A DNA stretch of 64,000 bases from Thermoplasmata archaeon (GCA_021828195.1 JAKASQ010000001.1:295202-359201), one strand, 5' to 3'. Numbered from the stretch's first letter, positions 32,389 through 41,372 are shown. Translations and numbers: made by a program. Notes: a model not told the origin generated them from the letters alone.

Positions 32389-32862
32389 ATGTCGGAAACC
32401 AGCGCGAGCGCGCCCGGCTCGAAGCGCCCCGATCCGGTTCCACGGCCGATCCAGGGCATCGTCGTCGGGTACGACGGCTCGGAGTCCTCGGCCCGCGCCT
32501 GCTCGATGGGGATCCGGATCGCGGGCCTGCTCGGCGCCGAGATCCACCTCGTGCACGCCGGCGAGCTGCGCCCGGAGATCGTGGAGCCTCGGACCGAGGA
32601 GGAGATCGCCTCCGTGCACGACACCGTCGCGGCCGCGATGCAGCTCGTGAAGTCCTACGCGGATCGGGCAGGCGTCCGACTGCGGATCGTGAGCCGAGAG
32701 AGCGCTCCCGCGGCCGCCATCCTCGCGGTCCAGGAGGAGACGGGCGCCGACCTCATCTTGGTCGGCACGCGCGGCCTCCATGCGGCATCGAAACTGTTCC
32801 TCGGCTCCGTCTCCTCGGATGTCGTCGCGCGCGCTCGAGTACCCGTGACCATCGTTCCCTAG
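32389..32862 (+). CDS. Universal stress protein, UspA family
   Basis: 157 residues with the Usp fold: the ATP-binding Asp in GIVVGYDGSESSARA and the phosphate loop GTRGLHAASKLFLGSVSSDVV (G-x2-G-x9-G-S), so it is of the ATP-binding class. Single domain, cytosolic. The N-terminal ~20 residues are a Ser/Pro-rich extension. Usp proteins respond to stress and starvation; the specific role here is not visible. It is convergent with the Ehr gene cluster, 17 nt apart. Confidence 0.9.
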   Translation: MSETSASAPGSKRPDPVPRPIQGIVVGYDGSESSARACSMGIRIAGLLGAEIHLVHAGELRPEIVEPRTEEEIASVHDTVAAAMQLVKSYADRAGVRLRIVSRESAPAAAILAVQEETGADLILVGTRGLHAASKLFLGSVSSDVVARARVPVTIVP

Positions 32863-32879
32863 GGGCCCCGCCGTCCGGC

Positions 32880-34886
32880 CTACAAGGCGAGCGCCGTGTA
32901 CACCATCACGATCAGCACGATCACCAGGATGTACGCGAGATAGCGGCCGATCCTCCCGGGCATCACCGCCCGCTTCAGTCCGTCCGCGAACCAGAGCGCG
33001 GCGCGCACGAGGCTGTCGTAGACGACCTTGAACACGTCGAGGACCTCGAGGTCGACGTTGTACGCCTCGGGGGTCGCAACCTCCGCCGCGATGGCGGGTC
33101 CCGCCCGTTGACGGATCTCGCGGGTTCCCAAGAGGCCGCGGAGCATGATCCGCATCCCCGTGCTGTACCCGAACGACGTGTAGGTCTCCTCCGCCGCGCT
33201 CGGGGCGCGTCCCGAGGACCAGACCGGGGTCGGTCGCTCCTTACGCGGTCCGCCGAAGGCGAAGTAGATGAGCGGGGGAACGAGGCCGAGCACGAGCGCG
33301 ATCGCGAGCGCCGGCGGGGAGAGGATCCCGAATGGGCTTCCCGATACGATCGACCAGCCGTTCGGCACGGCGAGGAGCCCCGAGACCGGAGCGGTCAAGG
33401 AGTAGCCGGCGAACGTCGACGCCGCCGGGGTCAGGAACTGGAGGATCCAGGGTGAGAGGACGCCGAGCGCCACGATGACCGTCGCCAGAGCCGCGATCGG
33501 CGTGCTGAGGCCCCAGCGCCGCGGCGTTCGATCGGTCGCCACGGGTTTCCACAGGACCGTGAACCCCAGGAACTTGACCATCGCCACGACGACGAGGCCG
33601 GCCGCGAGCGCCACAGCTGCTCCCGCGAGGAGACCGAGGAACTGAAGCGCGGGGACCGAGAAACGGAATGACTGGAAGAGCGCCTCGAGGATCATCCATT
33701 CGCTCACAAAGCCCGCCAGCGGTGGCCCTGCGGCGAGGCTCAGGCTCGCCACGAGGATCGCCCCGCTCGCGGCGGCGTCGGCCCCTTTCGGCCGCCCGCG
33801 CACCCGGTTGAGATCGACCGTTCCCGTCGACCGCTCGATGTACCCGGCACAGAGGAAGAGGGTCGCCTTCGTGACCGCATGCGCGAGAGCCTGGAAGAAC
33901 GCCGCGAACAACGCGAAGGCGAACAAGGTGGGAACGTCCTCCGCCCGGGCGATGAGCGCGACCCCGAGCGCCACGAGGATGAGGCCGTTGTTCTCGATCG
34001 TGCTGTACGCCGGTAGCCCCTTTGCGTGCTCGCTCACCGCGGCGAAGAGCGCGCCGAGGAGCGCCGAGATCGCTCCGATGATCAGGAGGAGGCCCCCCCA
34101 CCACGACGGTCCCTCGGGCAGAAGGGTCAGCAATCGGAAGAGCCCATAGACCCCGGCAAGGGTCAGCGTCGAACTCAGAACCGCCGACGCGTTCGACGGC
34201 GCGGAGGAGTGCGCGATCGGGAGCCATTCGCTCATGTGGAACGGTGCGATTCCCATCTTGAGCCCGAAGCCGAGCAGCGCCGCCACGAAGACGAGCGAGG
34301 TGACGGGCCCGGCGACGGTGATCGCCGTCATGGCGAATCCCCCCGAGAGCGAGTAGAACGCCGCGATCGCCAAGGCGACGAGCAAGCTGCTGCCCTCGCC
34401 GAAGGCGAGGAAGACGAACGCGGCGGAGAAGGTCCGGGCCGGCCGCCCCGTGGCTTCTAGGATCATCCAGTACGACGCGAGGGTCATCGCCTCCCAGCCC
34501 GCGAGGAAGACGAGGAAGTTCGTCGAGGTGAGCACGATCGCGATCGATCCGAGGGTCAGCGAGTAGGCGACCGCGAGCCATGGGGTATCGTGGTGGTCGT
34601 AGTCGAGCGAGAACGCGGAGGTGCCGATCCAGACGATCCCGGCCGTGAGGGCAAAGAACGCCGAGAGTCCGTCGAGCCGCATCGATTCCGGCTCCGCGAT
34701 CACGCCGGACCAGGAGATCGCCGTCACCGGCCCGTAGGCGAGCACGAGGATCGCCGTGGCGACGAGAAGTCCGCTTGCGACGAGGGTGACCGCGTAGCCG
34801 AGCCGCCGAGAGAGGATCGCGAGCGGCGCTCCGGCGAACAGGCCGATGACGGAGACGAGGAGGAGGACGCCGGCGATGTTCGTCAC
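32880..34886 (-). CDS. Ehr complex subunit, HyfB/NuoL-like antiporter
   Basis: 668 residues with about 15-16 transmembrane helices, of the Mrp-antiporter-like family found in complex I and group 4 hydrogenases. The family core includes KMGIAPFHMSEWLPIAHSSAP (lysine and His in a broken helix), STIENNGLILVALG and ALAHAVTKATLFLCAGYIER. The C-terminal ~110 residues carry one more helix that may anchor the subunit along the membrane arm. It should conduct H+ or Na+. Last gene of a six-gene run: its start overlaps the stop of the small-subunit gene by 4 nt. With HyfF-like protein it gives two antiporter-type subunits. Confidence 0.88.
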   Translation of the reverse strand: MTNIAGVLLLVSVIGLFAGAPLAILSRRLGYAVTLVASGLLVATAILVLAYGPVTAISWSGVIAEPESMRLDGLSAFFALTAGIVWIGTSAFSLDYDHHDTPWLAVAYSLTLGSIAIVLTSTNFLVFLAGWEAMTLASYWMILEATGRPARTFSAAFVFLAFGEGSSLLVALAIAAFYSLSGGFAMTAITVAGPVTSLVFVAALLGFGLKMGIAPFHMSEWLPIAHSSAPSNASAVLSSTLTLAGVYGLFRLLTLLPEGPSWWGGLLLIIGAISALLGALFAAVSEHAKGLPAYSTIENNGLILVALGVALIARAEDVPTLFAFALFAAFFQALAHAVTKATLFLCAGYIERSTGTVDLNRVRGRPKGADAAASGAILVASLSLAAGPPLAGFVSEWMILEALFQSFRFSVPALQFLGLLAGAAVALAAGLVVVAMVKFLGFTVLWKPVATDRTPRRWGLSTPIAALATVIVALGVLSPWILQFLTPAASTFAGYSLTAPVSGLLAVPNGWSIVSGSPFGILSPPALAIALVLGLVPPLIYFAFGGPRKERPTPVWSSGRAPSAAEETYTSFGYSTGMRIMLRGLLGTREIRQRAGPAIAAEVATPEAYNVDLEVLDVFKVVYDSLVRAALWFADGLKRAVMPGRIGRYLAYILVIVLIVMVYTALAL

Positions 34887-35644
34887 GGCGACCCTCCGCT
34901 CCGCGTGCGGTCACGCCCCGCGAGGCGCAGGATCCCGTCCAGCACCGCGAGCGGAGGCGGCGGGCACCCGCTGACGAAGAGATCGACCGGCACGACGGAT
35001 CGGACCGTCGAATCGAGCCCCGGCGTATTTTCGAAGATCCCACCGTCGATCGCGCAGGCGCCCACCGCGAGCACCGCCTTCGGTGAGGGCATCGCTTCGT
35101 ACGTGCGCTTCAGAGGTTCGACGAGCCCCGCGGTCGGCACTCCGACGACGACCAGCACGTCCGCGTGTCGAGGGGAGTTGGTGAACGAGATCCCTAGTCG
35201 GTGGGCATCGTAGTACGGGTTCGCTAGCGCGAGCACTTCGAGGTTGCAGGCGTTGCAACTGCCCGCGTCCATCAGGAACACGGTGATCGATCGCCCGATC
35301 GGGGCGAGCGGGGCGGGAGCGGCGGTCGACTTCGGGGGAACCCCGTCGATCCAGAGGAGCGAGGATCGGCCCCCGCTCGCTGCTTCGAGCTCCGCAGCGG
35401 CTCGGAACCCCGACGGAAGGCAGCGCGAGCAGCGGATGCACTTGCCTTGGTCGAGGCCGCTCGCTCCGATCGCGCGCGTCGGGCAATGGGACTCCGCGGC
35501 AGCGGCGAAGGCCGCGAACGAGCTACAGTCGGCGACCTGTGGAGCCCGCCCGGACGGGGGAGCCTCCTCCTCGGTCGCCGGTTCGGCGGGGTAGGACGTC
35601 GTGACGATGCCCTTCTTCCACGCCCGTTCGACCCAGCTCGACAT
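34883..35644 (-). CDS. Ehr complex small subunit, HyfI/NuoB-like, with one-cluster ferredoxin half
   Basis: 253 residues. The C-terminal ~140 match the small subunit with the proximal [4Fe-4S] ligands DAGSCNACNLEVLAL, VGACAIDGG and VSGCPPPP. The N-terminal ~90 are a remnant of a 2[4Fe-4S] ferredoxin (HyfH/NuoI-like). Only HCPTRAI from the first motif and KCIRCSRCL from the second survive, which is exactly the four-ligand set of one cluster; the three Cys of the other are lost. So one extra cluster is likely kept. The gene sits 6 nt after the large-subunit stop and overlaps the HyfB-like start. Confidence 0.85.
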   Translation of the reverse strand: MSSWVERAWKKGIVTTSYPAEPATEEEAPPSGRAPQVADCSSFAAFAAAAESHCPTRAIGASGLDQGKCIRCSRCLPSGFRAAAELEAASGGRSSLLWIDGVPPKSTAAPAPLAPIGRSITVFLMDAGSCNACNLEVLALANPYYDAHRLGISFTNSPRHADVLVVVGVPTAGLVEPLKRTYEAMPSPKAVLAVGACAIDGGIFENTPGLDSTVRSVVPVDLFVSGCPPPPLAVLDGILRLAGRDRTRSGGSP

Positions 35645-35650
35645 CGATGC

Positions 35651-36949
35651 TCACCCGTCCGTGTCGGCGAACGCGAGGCCGAAGCTCTCGAGTGCGAAGT
35701 GGAAATCCGTGAACACGGCGCCGCGCATCCCGAGCGCGAACAGCGGCCAGTTCACCTGGCTCGGGGTCCGCACGCCGAGCGCGGCGACCCGCCCGTCGGC
35801 GAGGCGGACATCGTAGACGAGGTCCCCGCTCGGGGCCTCGAGACGCACGATCCCGCGGCCCGGCTCGACCGGGGGTCGAGGCACGTACTCCCCGCCGCGA
35901 ACGCTCGTCCAGCGGTCGAGCATCTGCTCGACGAGGAGGAGGCTCGAACGGACCTCCTCCTCGCGGACCAGCACGCGGGCGAGCGCGTCGCCCTCGGACC
36001 CCTGGGCGAGCGGCACGAAGAGGTCGGTGTACGGAGGGGAGGGAGCACGGAGGCGGTCGTCCCACGCGACCCCGCTCGCCCGCAGCGTCGGCCCCACCGC
36101 TCCCCAGCGGATCGCGTCGGCGCGGGAGACGAGGGCGGTGGATTGGATCCGGTCGATGAACGTGCGCGAACCGAGGAAGAGCTCCCAGAGGGAGGCGAAC
36201 TCCCGATCGTAGGCGCGTAGCCGTTCTCCGAGCGCGCGGCGGTCGTCCGGCCCGAGGCGGCGGAACCGGTTTCCCGGAGCGAACGCACCGAACGCCCAGC
36301 GATGCCCGAACGTCCGCGCCATGAGACGGAGCGATTCCTCGGCGAGCGCGTGGGCCTGGGCAAGGCCGACGTTCTGGGAGGCCGCCTCGGCGACCCGAGC
36401 GATGAGGCGCACGTGATTGTACACGCGTTGGAGCTCCTGGGCGAGCGCGCGGGTCCACAGCTCCTCCTCCGGCACCCGGATCCCGTTCGCGACCTCGACC
36501 GCGCCGAGGAAGGCAGCCGCGTGGGACGCCGAGAAGTTGCCCGCGAACCGCTCGACCCTGAGCAGCGCGTCCGCCGGCACCCGGCCGACGACAGCGGAGG
36601 CGATCCGGCGCGACTTGTACCCGACCTCAGGGACCAGCTCGAGCACCCGTTCTCCGTACGTGCGGATGTCGAACGCCCCGGACTCCGGGACCCCCATCGT
36701 CACCGGTCCGTACGGGAAGGTGAACACGCCGTACCCTTCGACGGACTCTCCCACCGGAAGTCGGTGGGGTCGGCCCCGCGCCTGCCAATGTTCGACGAGG
36801 CCGAGGTCCTCGGAACTGAGCTCGGGGGGCCGTTCGAAGATCGTCTCCTTGCGTTCGTAATCGGTCCGAAGCGCGAGCGTGCGCTCCGCGTCGACGTAGG
36901 TGAGCGCGCGCGCGGGAACCGATCCCCCCGCGGGAGGCGGGGCGCTCAC
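35651..36949 (-). CDS. Ehr complex large subunit, HyfG/NuoD-like, lacking Ni-binding cysteines
   Basis: 432 residues of the NuoD/hydrogenase-large-subunit family: GPVTMGVPESGAFDI, YGERVLELVPEVGYKSR, a long helical core and the C-terminal region. In [NiFe] group 4 enzymes the Ni is held by RICGIC near the N-terminus and DPCxxC near the C-terminus. Here the first reads ERFAGNFSASH and the second TDFHFALESFG, so all four Cys are gone. It therefore cannot be a hydrogenase; it fits the energy-converting-hydrogenase-related (Ehr) group, as in complex I. GTG 36949 overlaps the HyfF-like stop as GTGA. There is no NuoC-like domain. Confidence 0.88.
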   Translation of the reverse strand: MSAPPPAGGSVPARALTYVDAERTLALRTDYERKETIFERPPELSSEDLGLVEHWQARGRPHRLPVGESVEGYGVFTFPYGPVTMGVPESGAFDIRTYGERVLELVPEVGYKSRRIASAVVGRVPADALLRVERFAGNFSASHAAAFLGAVEVANGIRVPEEELWTRALAQELQRVYNHVRLIARVAEAASQNVGLAQAHALAEESLRLMARTFGHRWAFGAFAPGNRFRRLGPDDRRALGERLRAYDREFASLWELFLGSRTFIDRIQSTALVSRADAIRWGAVGPTLRASGVAWDDRLRAPSPPYTDLFVPLAQGSEGDALARVLVREEEVRSSLLLVEQMLDRWTSVRGGEYVPRPPVEPGRGIVRLEAPSGDLVYDVRLADGRVAALGVRTPSQVNWPLFALGMRGAVFTDFHFALESFGLAFADTDG

Positions 36950-38388
36950 GGGATCCCTCCGCCGAGCACGGCCGCCGCCGAGCGGATTGCGGGGGCCAGG
37001 TACGGAATCGCGATGATCCCGAGGAGAAGAGCGACGCCGACGTTGATCATCGGGATGAGGACGTCGCTCGCAGGCTCCGCAGGTTCGGACGATGGAGGTG
37101 CGGCCCTCCGCTCGCTCCCGAACACCATCCGACCGATCTGCGCGTTCATTCCGAGGAACGCGATCAGGATCGCCACGACGCACGCCGCGACCACCCACCA
37201 GGCGCCGAGGACGATTGCCCCCGCCAGGATCAGGAGCTCGCCGACGAACGTTCCGAACGGCGGGGTCCCGGTGACGGCGATCGCGGAGACCACCCACGTC
37301 GCCCCGGTCCATGGCAGCTCGGTGCGGAGTCCGCGCACGTCGTCGATCCGGGTCGTGCCGGTCTTCCTCAGCACGTTCCCCGCGCAGTAGAACGCCGCGG
37401 ACTTCGCGAACGCGTGCGCCACGACGAGGATCAAGGCCCCGTAGAGTGCGATCCCGCCGAGCCCGACGCCGACAATCGCGAGCCCCATGACCTCCATGCT
37501 GGAGTAGGCGAGGAGCCGCTTGTACGATCGCTGCCGTTGCATCAGGAACGCCGCGACCAATGCCGTGACGATCCCGAACACGATGACGAGGTCGGAGAGC
37601 CCGGCCGGCACCGGGCTCGCGACCACCGCGTAGACCCGCAGGAAAGCGTAGAGCGCGGTCGGGAGCAGCACGCCCGAGAACATCGCCGAGACGGGCGAGG
37701 GCGCCTCGGAGTGTGCGTCGGGGAGCCAGGTGTGCATGGGGAACAGGCCGATCTTCGTGCCGTACCCCACGAGCGCGAGGGTCACGGCCATCGCGAGCGG
37801 CAGGCTGAGGGTGACCGGATGGGCTGCGAGCGCGAAGGCGTTGAGCGAGCCGGTGGATTCATAGAGGAGCAGCAAGGCGAACAGCGCGGTCGTGAGTCCG
37901 GCCGACGCGATGAGGGTGTAGCGCCAGGCGGCCTCGACGCTCGTCGGCTTGTGCTCCAGCACGATGAGGAGCGCGCTCGTGACCGTCGTGGCCTCGAGCC
38001 CGATCCACATCAGGCCGAGGTCGGTGACGGAGAGCGTGAGGAGCATCGCGAAGGCGAACGCTCCGAGCAGCGCGTAGTAGCGCTGAGGCGTAAGGAACGG
38101 ACGATCGATCGAGCGGAGGTACCGGCGGGAGTACCACGTGGAGGTGGCGAAGATCGACGCGACGAGGAACAGGAAGAGATCGCTCAGCGAGTCGAGGCCG
38201 AGGTAGCTCCCCCAGGTGCCCGACGCCTGCATGCCGAGCAGCACGGCGGCTCCCCCGAGCGTGACGAGCGCGGTCACCCGCGCCGCGATTTCGCTCCCGC
38301 GGGTCCCGGCGACGATCGCGAGGAGGGCGCCAGCGACCGGCGCGACGAGGACCAGCAGGAGCCACAAGATCGGGTCGCCGAAGATCAT
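36946..38388 (-). CDS. Ehr complex subunit, HyfF/NuoN-like antiporter
   Basis: 480 residues with about 14 transmembrane helices. The Mrp/NuoN family motifs are seen: GYGTKIGLFPMHTWLPDAHSE (Lys and His in the discontinuous helix), RSYKRLLAYSSMEVMGLAIV and HAFAKSAAFYCAGNVLRKTG. It is the second antiporter-type subunit and should couple electron flow to ion movement. The ATG overlaps the HyfE-like stop (ATGA), and its own stop overlaps the large-subunit GTG, so the order is hyfC-E-F-G-I-B like. Confidence 0.88.
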   Translation of the reverse strand: MIFGDPILWLLLVLVAPVAGALLAIVAGTRGSEIAARVTALVTLGGAAVLLGMQASGTWGSYLGLDSLSDLFLFLVASIFATSTWYSRRYLRSIDRPFLTPQRYYALLGAFAFAMLLTLSVTDLGLMWIGLEATTVTSALLIVLEHKPTSVEAAWRYTLIASAGLTTALFALLLLYESTGSLNAFALAAHPVTLSLPLAMAVTLALVGYGTKIGLFPMHTWLPDAHSEAPSPVSAMFSGVLLPTALYAFLRVYAVVASPVPAGLSDLVIVFGIVTALVAAFLMQRQRSYKRLLAYSSMEVMGLAIVGVGLGGIALYGALILVVAHAFAKSAAFYCAGNVLRKTGTTRIDDVRGLRTELPWTGATWVVSAIAVTGTPPFGTFVGELLILAGAIVLGAWWVVAACVVAILIAFLGMNAQIGRMVFGSERRAAPPSSEPAEPASDVLIPMINVGVALLLGIIAIPYLAPAIRSAAAVLGGGIP

Positions 38389-39035
38389 CCGCTGAGCTCC
38401 TCGAGGATCTCGGCCTCGGGCAGACCGGTCACGTCCCGCTGGATTGACAGGATGATGGCGACGAGCACGACGCCCAGCACGTCGAGGAAGACGACCACTT
38501 CAATGAACAGGGGGAAGCCGAACGCGAAGAGCGCCGCCGCGTAGACGATCGCGTTCTCCTCCTCGAGGTACCCGATCACTTGGACGAGCGTGTTCCGCCG
38601 GGTCGCGAGCATGAGGAGTCCCTCGAGCAGGAGGACGAACGGTAGCGCGATGCCGGGCACCGCCGGGAGCGAGGGGGCGAGCGTCTGTTGGAAAACGAAC
38701 CATCCGACGATCGCGAGCGCTACCGCCGCGAGTGCGTGGCCCGTGACCTGGTGCGACGCATGGATCTCGCGCGCCCGCCAGCGGAACGCCCGGATCTGGC
38801 GCCGGAGAATATACGGGACGAGAAGCACCCGGGCGCCGACGACGAGGGCCGCGACGGCCCCGAATGTCCAGTTGTCGTACACCCAGGCGAGCCAGCCGAG
38901 GAGTGCGGCGAGGAGGAGGGACTGGAGCGCGATGCCGCTGACGAGCGGATCGACGAACGACTCGGACTGCAGATAGAGCGCGGTGAGGAGAATCCCGAGG
39001 CCGACCAGCGCCTCCACGGTCGAGGTCGTGTCCAT
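38385..39035 (-). CDS. Ehr complex subunit, HyfE-like
   Basis: 216 residues with about six transmembrane helices. HyfE proteins are the NuoK-plus-NuoJ-like subunits of group 4 complexes, typically with the segment VQVIGYLEEENAIVYAAALF here at residues ~150-170, where the Glu pair in the membrane is the family hallmark. The final helix and FIEVVVFLDVLGVVLVAI are also typical. Start ATG 39035 directly abuts the HyfC-like stop. Its ion-conducting Glu is retained. Confidence 0.85.
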   Translation of the reverse strand: MDTTSTVEALVGLGILLTALYLQSESFVDPLVSGIALQSLLLAALLGWLAWVYDNWTFGAVAALVVGARVLLVPYILRRQIRAFRWRAREIHASHQVTGHALAAVALAIVGWFVFQQTLAPSLPAVPGIALPFVLLLEGLLMLATRRNTLVQVIGYLEEENAIVYAAALFAFGFPLFIEVVVFLDVLGVVLVAIILSIQRDVTGLPEAEILEELSG

Positions 39036-39998
39036 CTAGGCCCCCCCAAGAACCGCGAAGGCGAAGAACGACAGGATGGCGAGCGAAAAGGAGAGCGCGA
39101 GGAAGTCCCGGATCTTGAACAGCCGGACCTTCGCGAGGGTCGCCTCGAGGAGGACGAGGATCGCGACGAGCACGAGCAGCTTCGCGAGGAGGATCCCGAT
39201 GTTGGCGAGAGTGGCGATCGGGCCGGTATCGGCGAGCATTCCCCACGGGAAGGCGAAGACATTGACGAACACCGAGAAGAGCAGGAACTGCTTCAACCAA
39301 GAATTCCAGCGGAGGAGCCCGAGCAGTCGGCCGGAGTGTTCGTAGGTCCGGCCATCCTCGAGCATCCCGAACTCCATCAGTCCGGAGCTCTCGACCGGCA
39401 GCTTCGCGGTCTCGACAAGGAGGAGCAGGAAGAACGCCGCTGTGACGAGGAGATGCGGGGGCGAGAGGTACGACGACCACGACGCCGAGAGTACGTTGTT
39501 GGTGACGTACGGGTTGTTCGTCCCCGTGATCACGGCGACCGCGAAGAACACCACGATAAGGGTGGGCTCGGTGAGCGCAGCGAAGGAGACGCTGCGGCTC
39601 GCGCCGAGCGCCGTGTAGTTGCTCCCGGCATCCAGCGCGGCGAGGATCGTGACGACGCCCGCGAACGCGAAGAGGAGTCCTCCGCCCAGGAAGTCGACGA
39701 CGGAGGCGTACGGGAGCGGATAGGGCGTGATGATCGGCACGACCACGGAGATGACCATGTACGCCGCGAACGCCACGAACGGGGCCGCGACGAACAGGCG
39801 CGAAGTGTTCGACGGGCGCAAGGTCTCCTTGCGGAGGAGCTTGCGGAGGTCGTAGTACGGCTGGAGAATCGGAGGACCCCGTCGCGACTCCGTCCACGCC
39901 TTGGTCCGCGCGAGGATCCCGGAGAGGAGCGGCGAGAGAAGGAGAACGGCGAGAATCTGAGCTCCCGTCGCAAACGTGGCATCCCAGTCTGGCGGCAC
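39036..39998 (-). CDS. Ehr complex subunit, HyfC/NuoH-like
   Basis: 320 residues with about eight transmembrane helices. NuoH-family hallmarks: ESRRGPPILQPYYDLRKLLR with the conserved Arg-rich cytoplasmic loop, and PVESSGLMEFGMLEDGRTYE (loop with Glu residues facing the quinone- or hydrogen-site cavity in relatives), then SGRLLGLLRWNSWLKQ. It links the peripheral electron-transfer arm to the antiporter subunits. First gene of the operon, starting at GTG 39998. An inverted repeat (40006-40020) and a TATA-like box (40091-40100) lie upstream; a ~70-nt leader would be needed. Confidence 0.85.
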   Translation of the reverse strand: MPPDWDATFATGAQILAVLLLSPLLSGILARTKAWTESRRGPPILQPYYDLRKLLRKETLRPSNTSRLFVAAPFVAFAAYMVISVVVPIITPYPLPYASVVDFLGGGLLFAFAGVVTILAALDAGSNYTALGASRSVSFAALTEPTLIVVFFAVAVITGTNNPYVTNNVLSASWSSYLSPPHLLVTAAFFLLLLVETAKLPVESSGLMEFGMLEDGRTYEHSGRLLGLLRWNSWLKQFLLFSVFVNVFAFPWGMLADTGPIATLANIGILLAKLLVLVAILVLLEATLAKVRLFKIRDFLALSFSLAILSFFAFAVLGGA

Positions 39999-40005
39999 CT
40001 ACCTT

Positions 40006-40020
40006 CTACCTCGAGGGTAG
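40006..40020 (-). promoter_or_regulatory. Inverted repeat just upstream of the Ehr operon
   Basis: CTACC-TCGAG-GGTAG is a perfect 5-nt inverted repeat with a 5-nt spacer, 8-22 nt before the GTG of the HyfC-like gene. It could be an operator or an RNA hairpin over the ribosome-binding region. The regulator is unknown. Confidence 0.3.
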
Positions 40021-40090
40021 GCGTCATTGGCTGCCGCAGTTCGCCCCGGAGGGCTGGTGGACGCCACCACCGGCTCACGGTTAGACGAGC

Positions 40091-40100
40091 CGTTATAAGA
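40091..40100. promoter_or_regulatory. TATA-like sequence between the Ehr operon and the 40213 gene
   Basis: CGTTATAAGA lies about 100 nt upstream of the HyfC-like start and about 115 nt before the plus-strand gene. Neither distance is ideal, so its target is unclear. Confidence 0.3.
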
Positions 40101-40212
40101 AATCACCCTCGGCCGCGAAGGGGAACGCCCCGCGCGGGCGCCGACTCTCCACATCGGGCCGAGCCGCCGCGGGAAAGCCTCAAGCGGTGGCGGCGCGTTC
40201 GGATGAGGACGG

Positions 40213-40704
40213 TTGTGGAGTCAGCCGCCGTGCGCAGGCACGGAAACTGCCCGGGACGCCGATGACTCCTACATGGGAGCAATGGAGTCCGTGGGCAGAG
40301 GCGGGGAGCGAGGTGGGCGAGACGTCACCGAGCCGTTGCATGTCTTCTCCGCCGAGCTCCGAACCGCCCTCGCGCCCTGGATCGACTTGGACACGGTCGA
40401 CGCCGAGGCCTTCGAGGCCTGGCTGCGGACGATCCTCCCGCTCCTTCCTCGGGCGGGGTCGAAATCTCGGACCGACGAGGACCGCCCCCGCGCGCTCGCT
40501 CTCGCGCTCGTGGAGGCCGCGCAGGAGCGCGCGGTCAGCCACTTCCAGGCGGCAGAGTACTTCCGCGACAACCAGATGCTCGCACGGCGGGTCAAGGCCC
40601 TCGAGGCGATCCTCCGTACCGCAAAGAAGCGGGGGTTCACGAGCGGGGAGACGGGAGAGAACCCCGACTCCGATCGGGTCGGCGCCCGCTACCTTCCCCG
40701 GTAG
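40213..40704 (+). CDS. Small unrecognised protein
   Basis: Up to 163 residues; the true start could be ATG 40273 or 40282, as the first 20 residues look non-coding. The rest is soluble, mostly helical (FEAWLRTILPLLPRAG, RALALALVEAAQERAVSHF, MLARRVKALEAILRTAKKRG) with a basic C-terminus. It contains no Cys apart from the doubtful N-terminus, and no motif I know. Codon third positions are strongly G/C as in neighbouring genes, so I believe it is coding. It is convergent with marC (32-nt gap). No operon partner on its strand, so context gives no hint. Confidence 0.5.
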   Translation: MWSQPPCAGTETARDADDSYMGAMESVGRGGERGGRDVTEPLHVFSAELRTALAPWIDLDTVDAEAFEAWLRTILPLLPRAGSKSRTDEDRPRALALALVEAAQERAVSHFQAAEYFRDNQMLARRVKALEAILRTAKKRGFTSGETGENPDSDRVGARYLPR

Positions 40705-40736
40705 AGCGAGCCCGAGCGGCGAGTTCCGGGCCGCGA

Positions 40737-41372
40737 CTACAGCTGCGGGATGATCGCGATCGCCCCGTTGAGCACGAACTGGATCGCGACTGCGGCGAGC
40801 AGGAGCCCGAAGATCCGGGTCATCGCCATGACGCCCACCCGGCCGAGGCCGCGGAGGATCATCTGTCCGTATCGAAAGATCACGTACGTGGCGATCGCCG
40901 TGATGACGATCGCGATGAACGTCACCGAGATCCCAAGCGCGTCGGTCGAGGCGCTTGACTCGTAGATCATGACCGTGGAGATCGCGCCCGGGCCCGCGAG
41001 CAGCGGGATCGCAATGGGGAACACCGCGACCTCGTCCCGCGCCTGGGCCGCGTCCAGGCGATCGGCGTGGGTCAGCTTCGTCGGCCCGATCTCGCCGCGC
41101 AGCATGTCGTAGGCGATGATGAACAGCAGGATCCCGCCCGCGATCTCGAACGCCGGGAATCCGAAGCCGTAGGCGGCGAAGACGAACCGGCCCACGAGCG
41201 TGAACCCGATGAGGATCGCGGCCATGATCAGGACCGAGCGCCGGAGGATACGCTCGCGGTCCTCGGGAGAGAACTCGCTCGTCAGGCCGACAAAGAACGG
41301 CAACGTGCCGACGGGGTCGACGACCGCGAACGTGCTGGCGATGACCGCCAGGAAGAAACCGAGATCGTTCAC
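40737..41372 (-). CDS. MarC-family integral membrane protein
   Basis: 211 residues with six transmembrane helices, the MarC/UPF0056 layout: FAVVDPVGTLPFFVGLT in the first helix pair, the central IPLLAGPGAISTVMIYES and the last helix RIFGLLLAAVAIQFVLNG. The DPxGxxP and LAGPG motifs are the conserved family signatures, repeated in two halves. The function is not settled; it was once thought a drug-resistance component and is now considered a possible small-molecule transporter. Start GTG 41372 with a GGGAGGG stretch upstream. A TATA-like GCTTAAGC near 41413 is consistent with a short leader. Confidence 0.9.
   Translation of the reverse strand: MNDLGFFLAVIASTFAVVDPVGTLPFFVGLTSEFSPEDRERILRRSVLIMAAILIGFTLVGRFVFAAYGFGFPAFEIAGGILLFIIAYDMLRGEIGPTKLTHADRLDAAQARDEVAVFPIAIPLLAGPGAISTVMIYESSASTDALGISVTFIAIVITAIATYVIFRYGQMILRGLGRVGVMAMTRIFGLLLAAVAIQFVLNGAIAIIPQL

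Noticed and set aside
35651-36949. [NiFe] hydrogenase large subunit
   Set aside because: All four Ni-ligating Cys are absent, so the Ehr/complex I-like label is better.
36950-37312. Possible NuoC-like N-terminal extension of the HyfG-like subunit
   Set aside because: The frame stays open upstream but overlaps the HyfF-like gene, is Arg/Gly-rich and shows no NuoC similarity; the GTGA overlap marks the true start.
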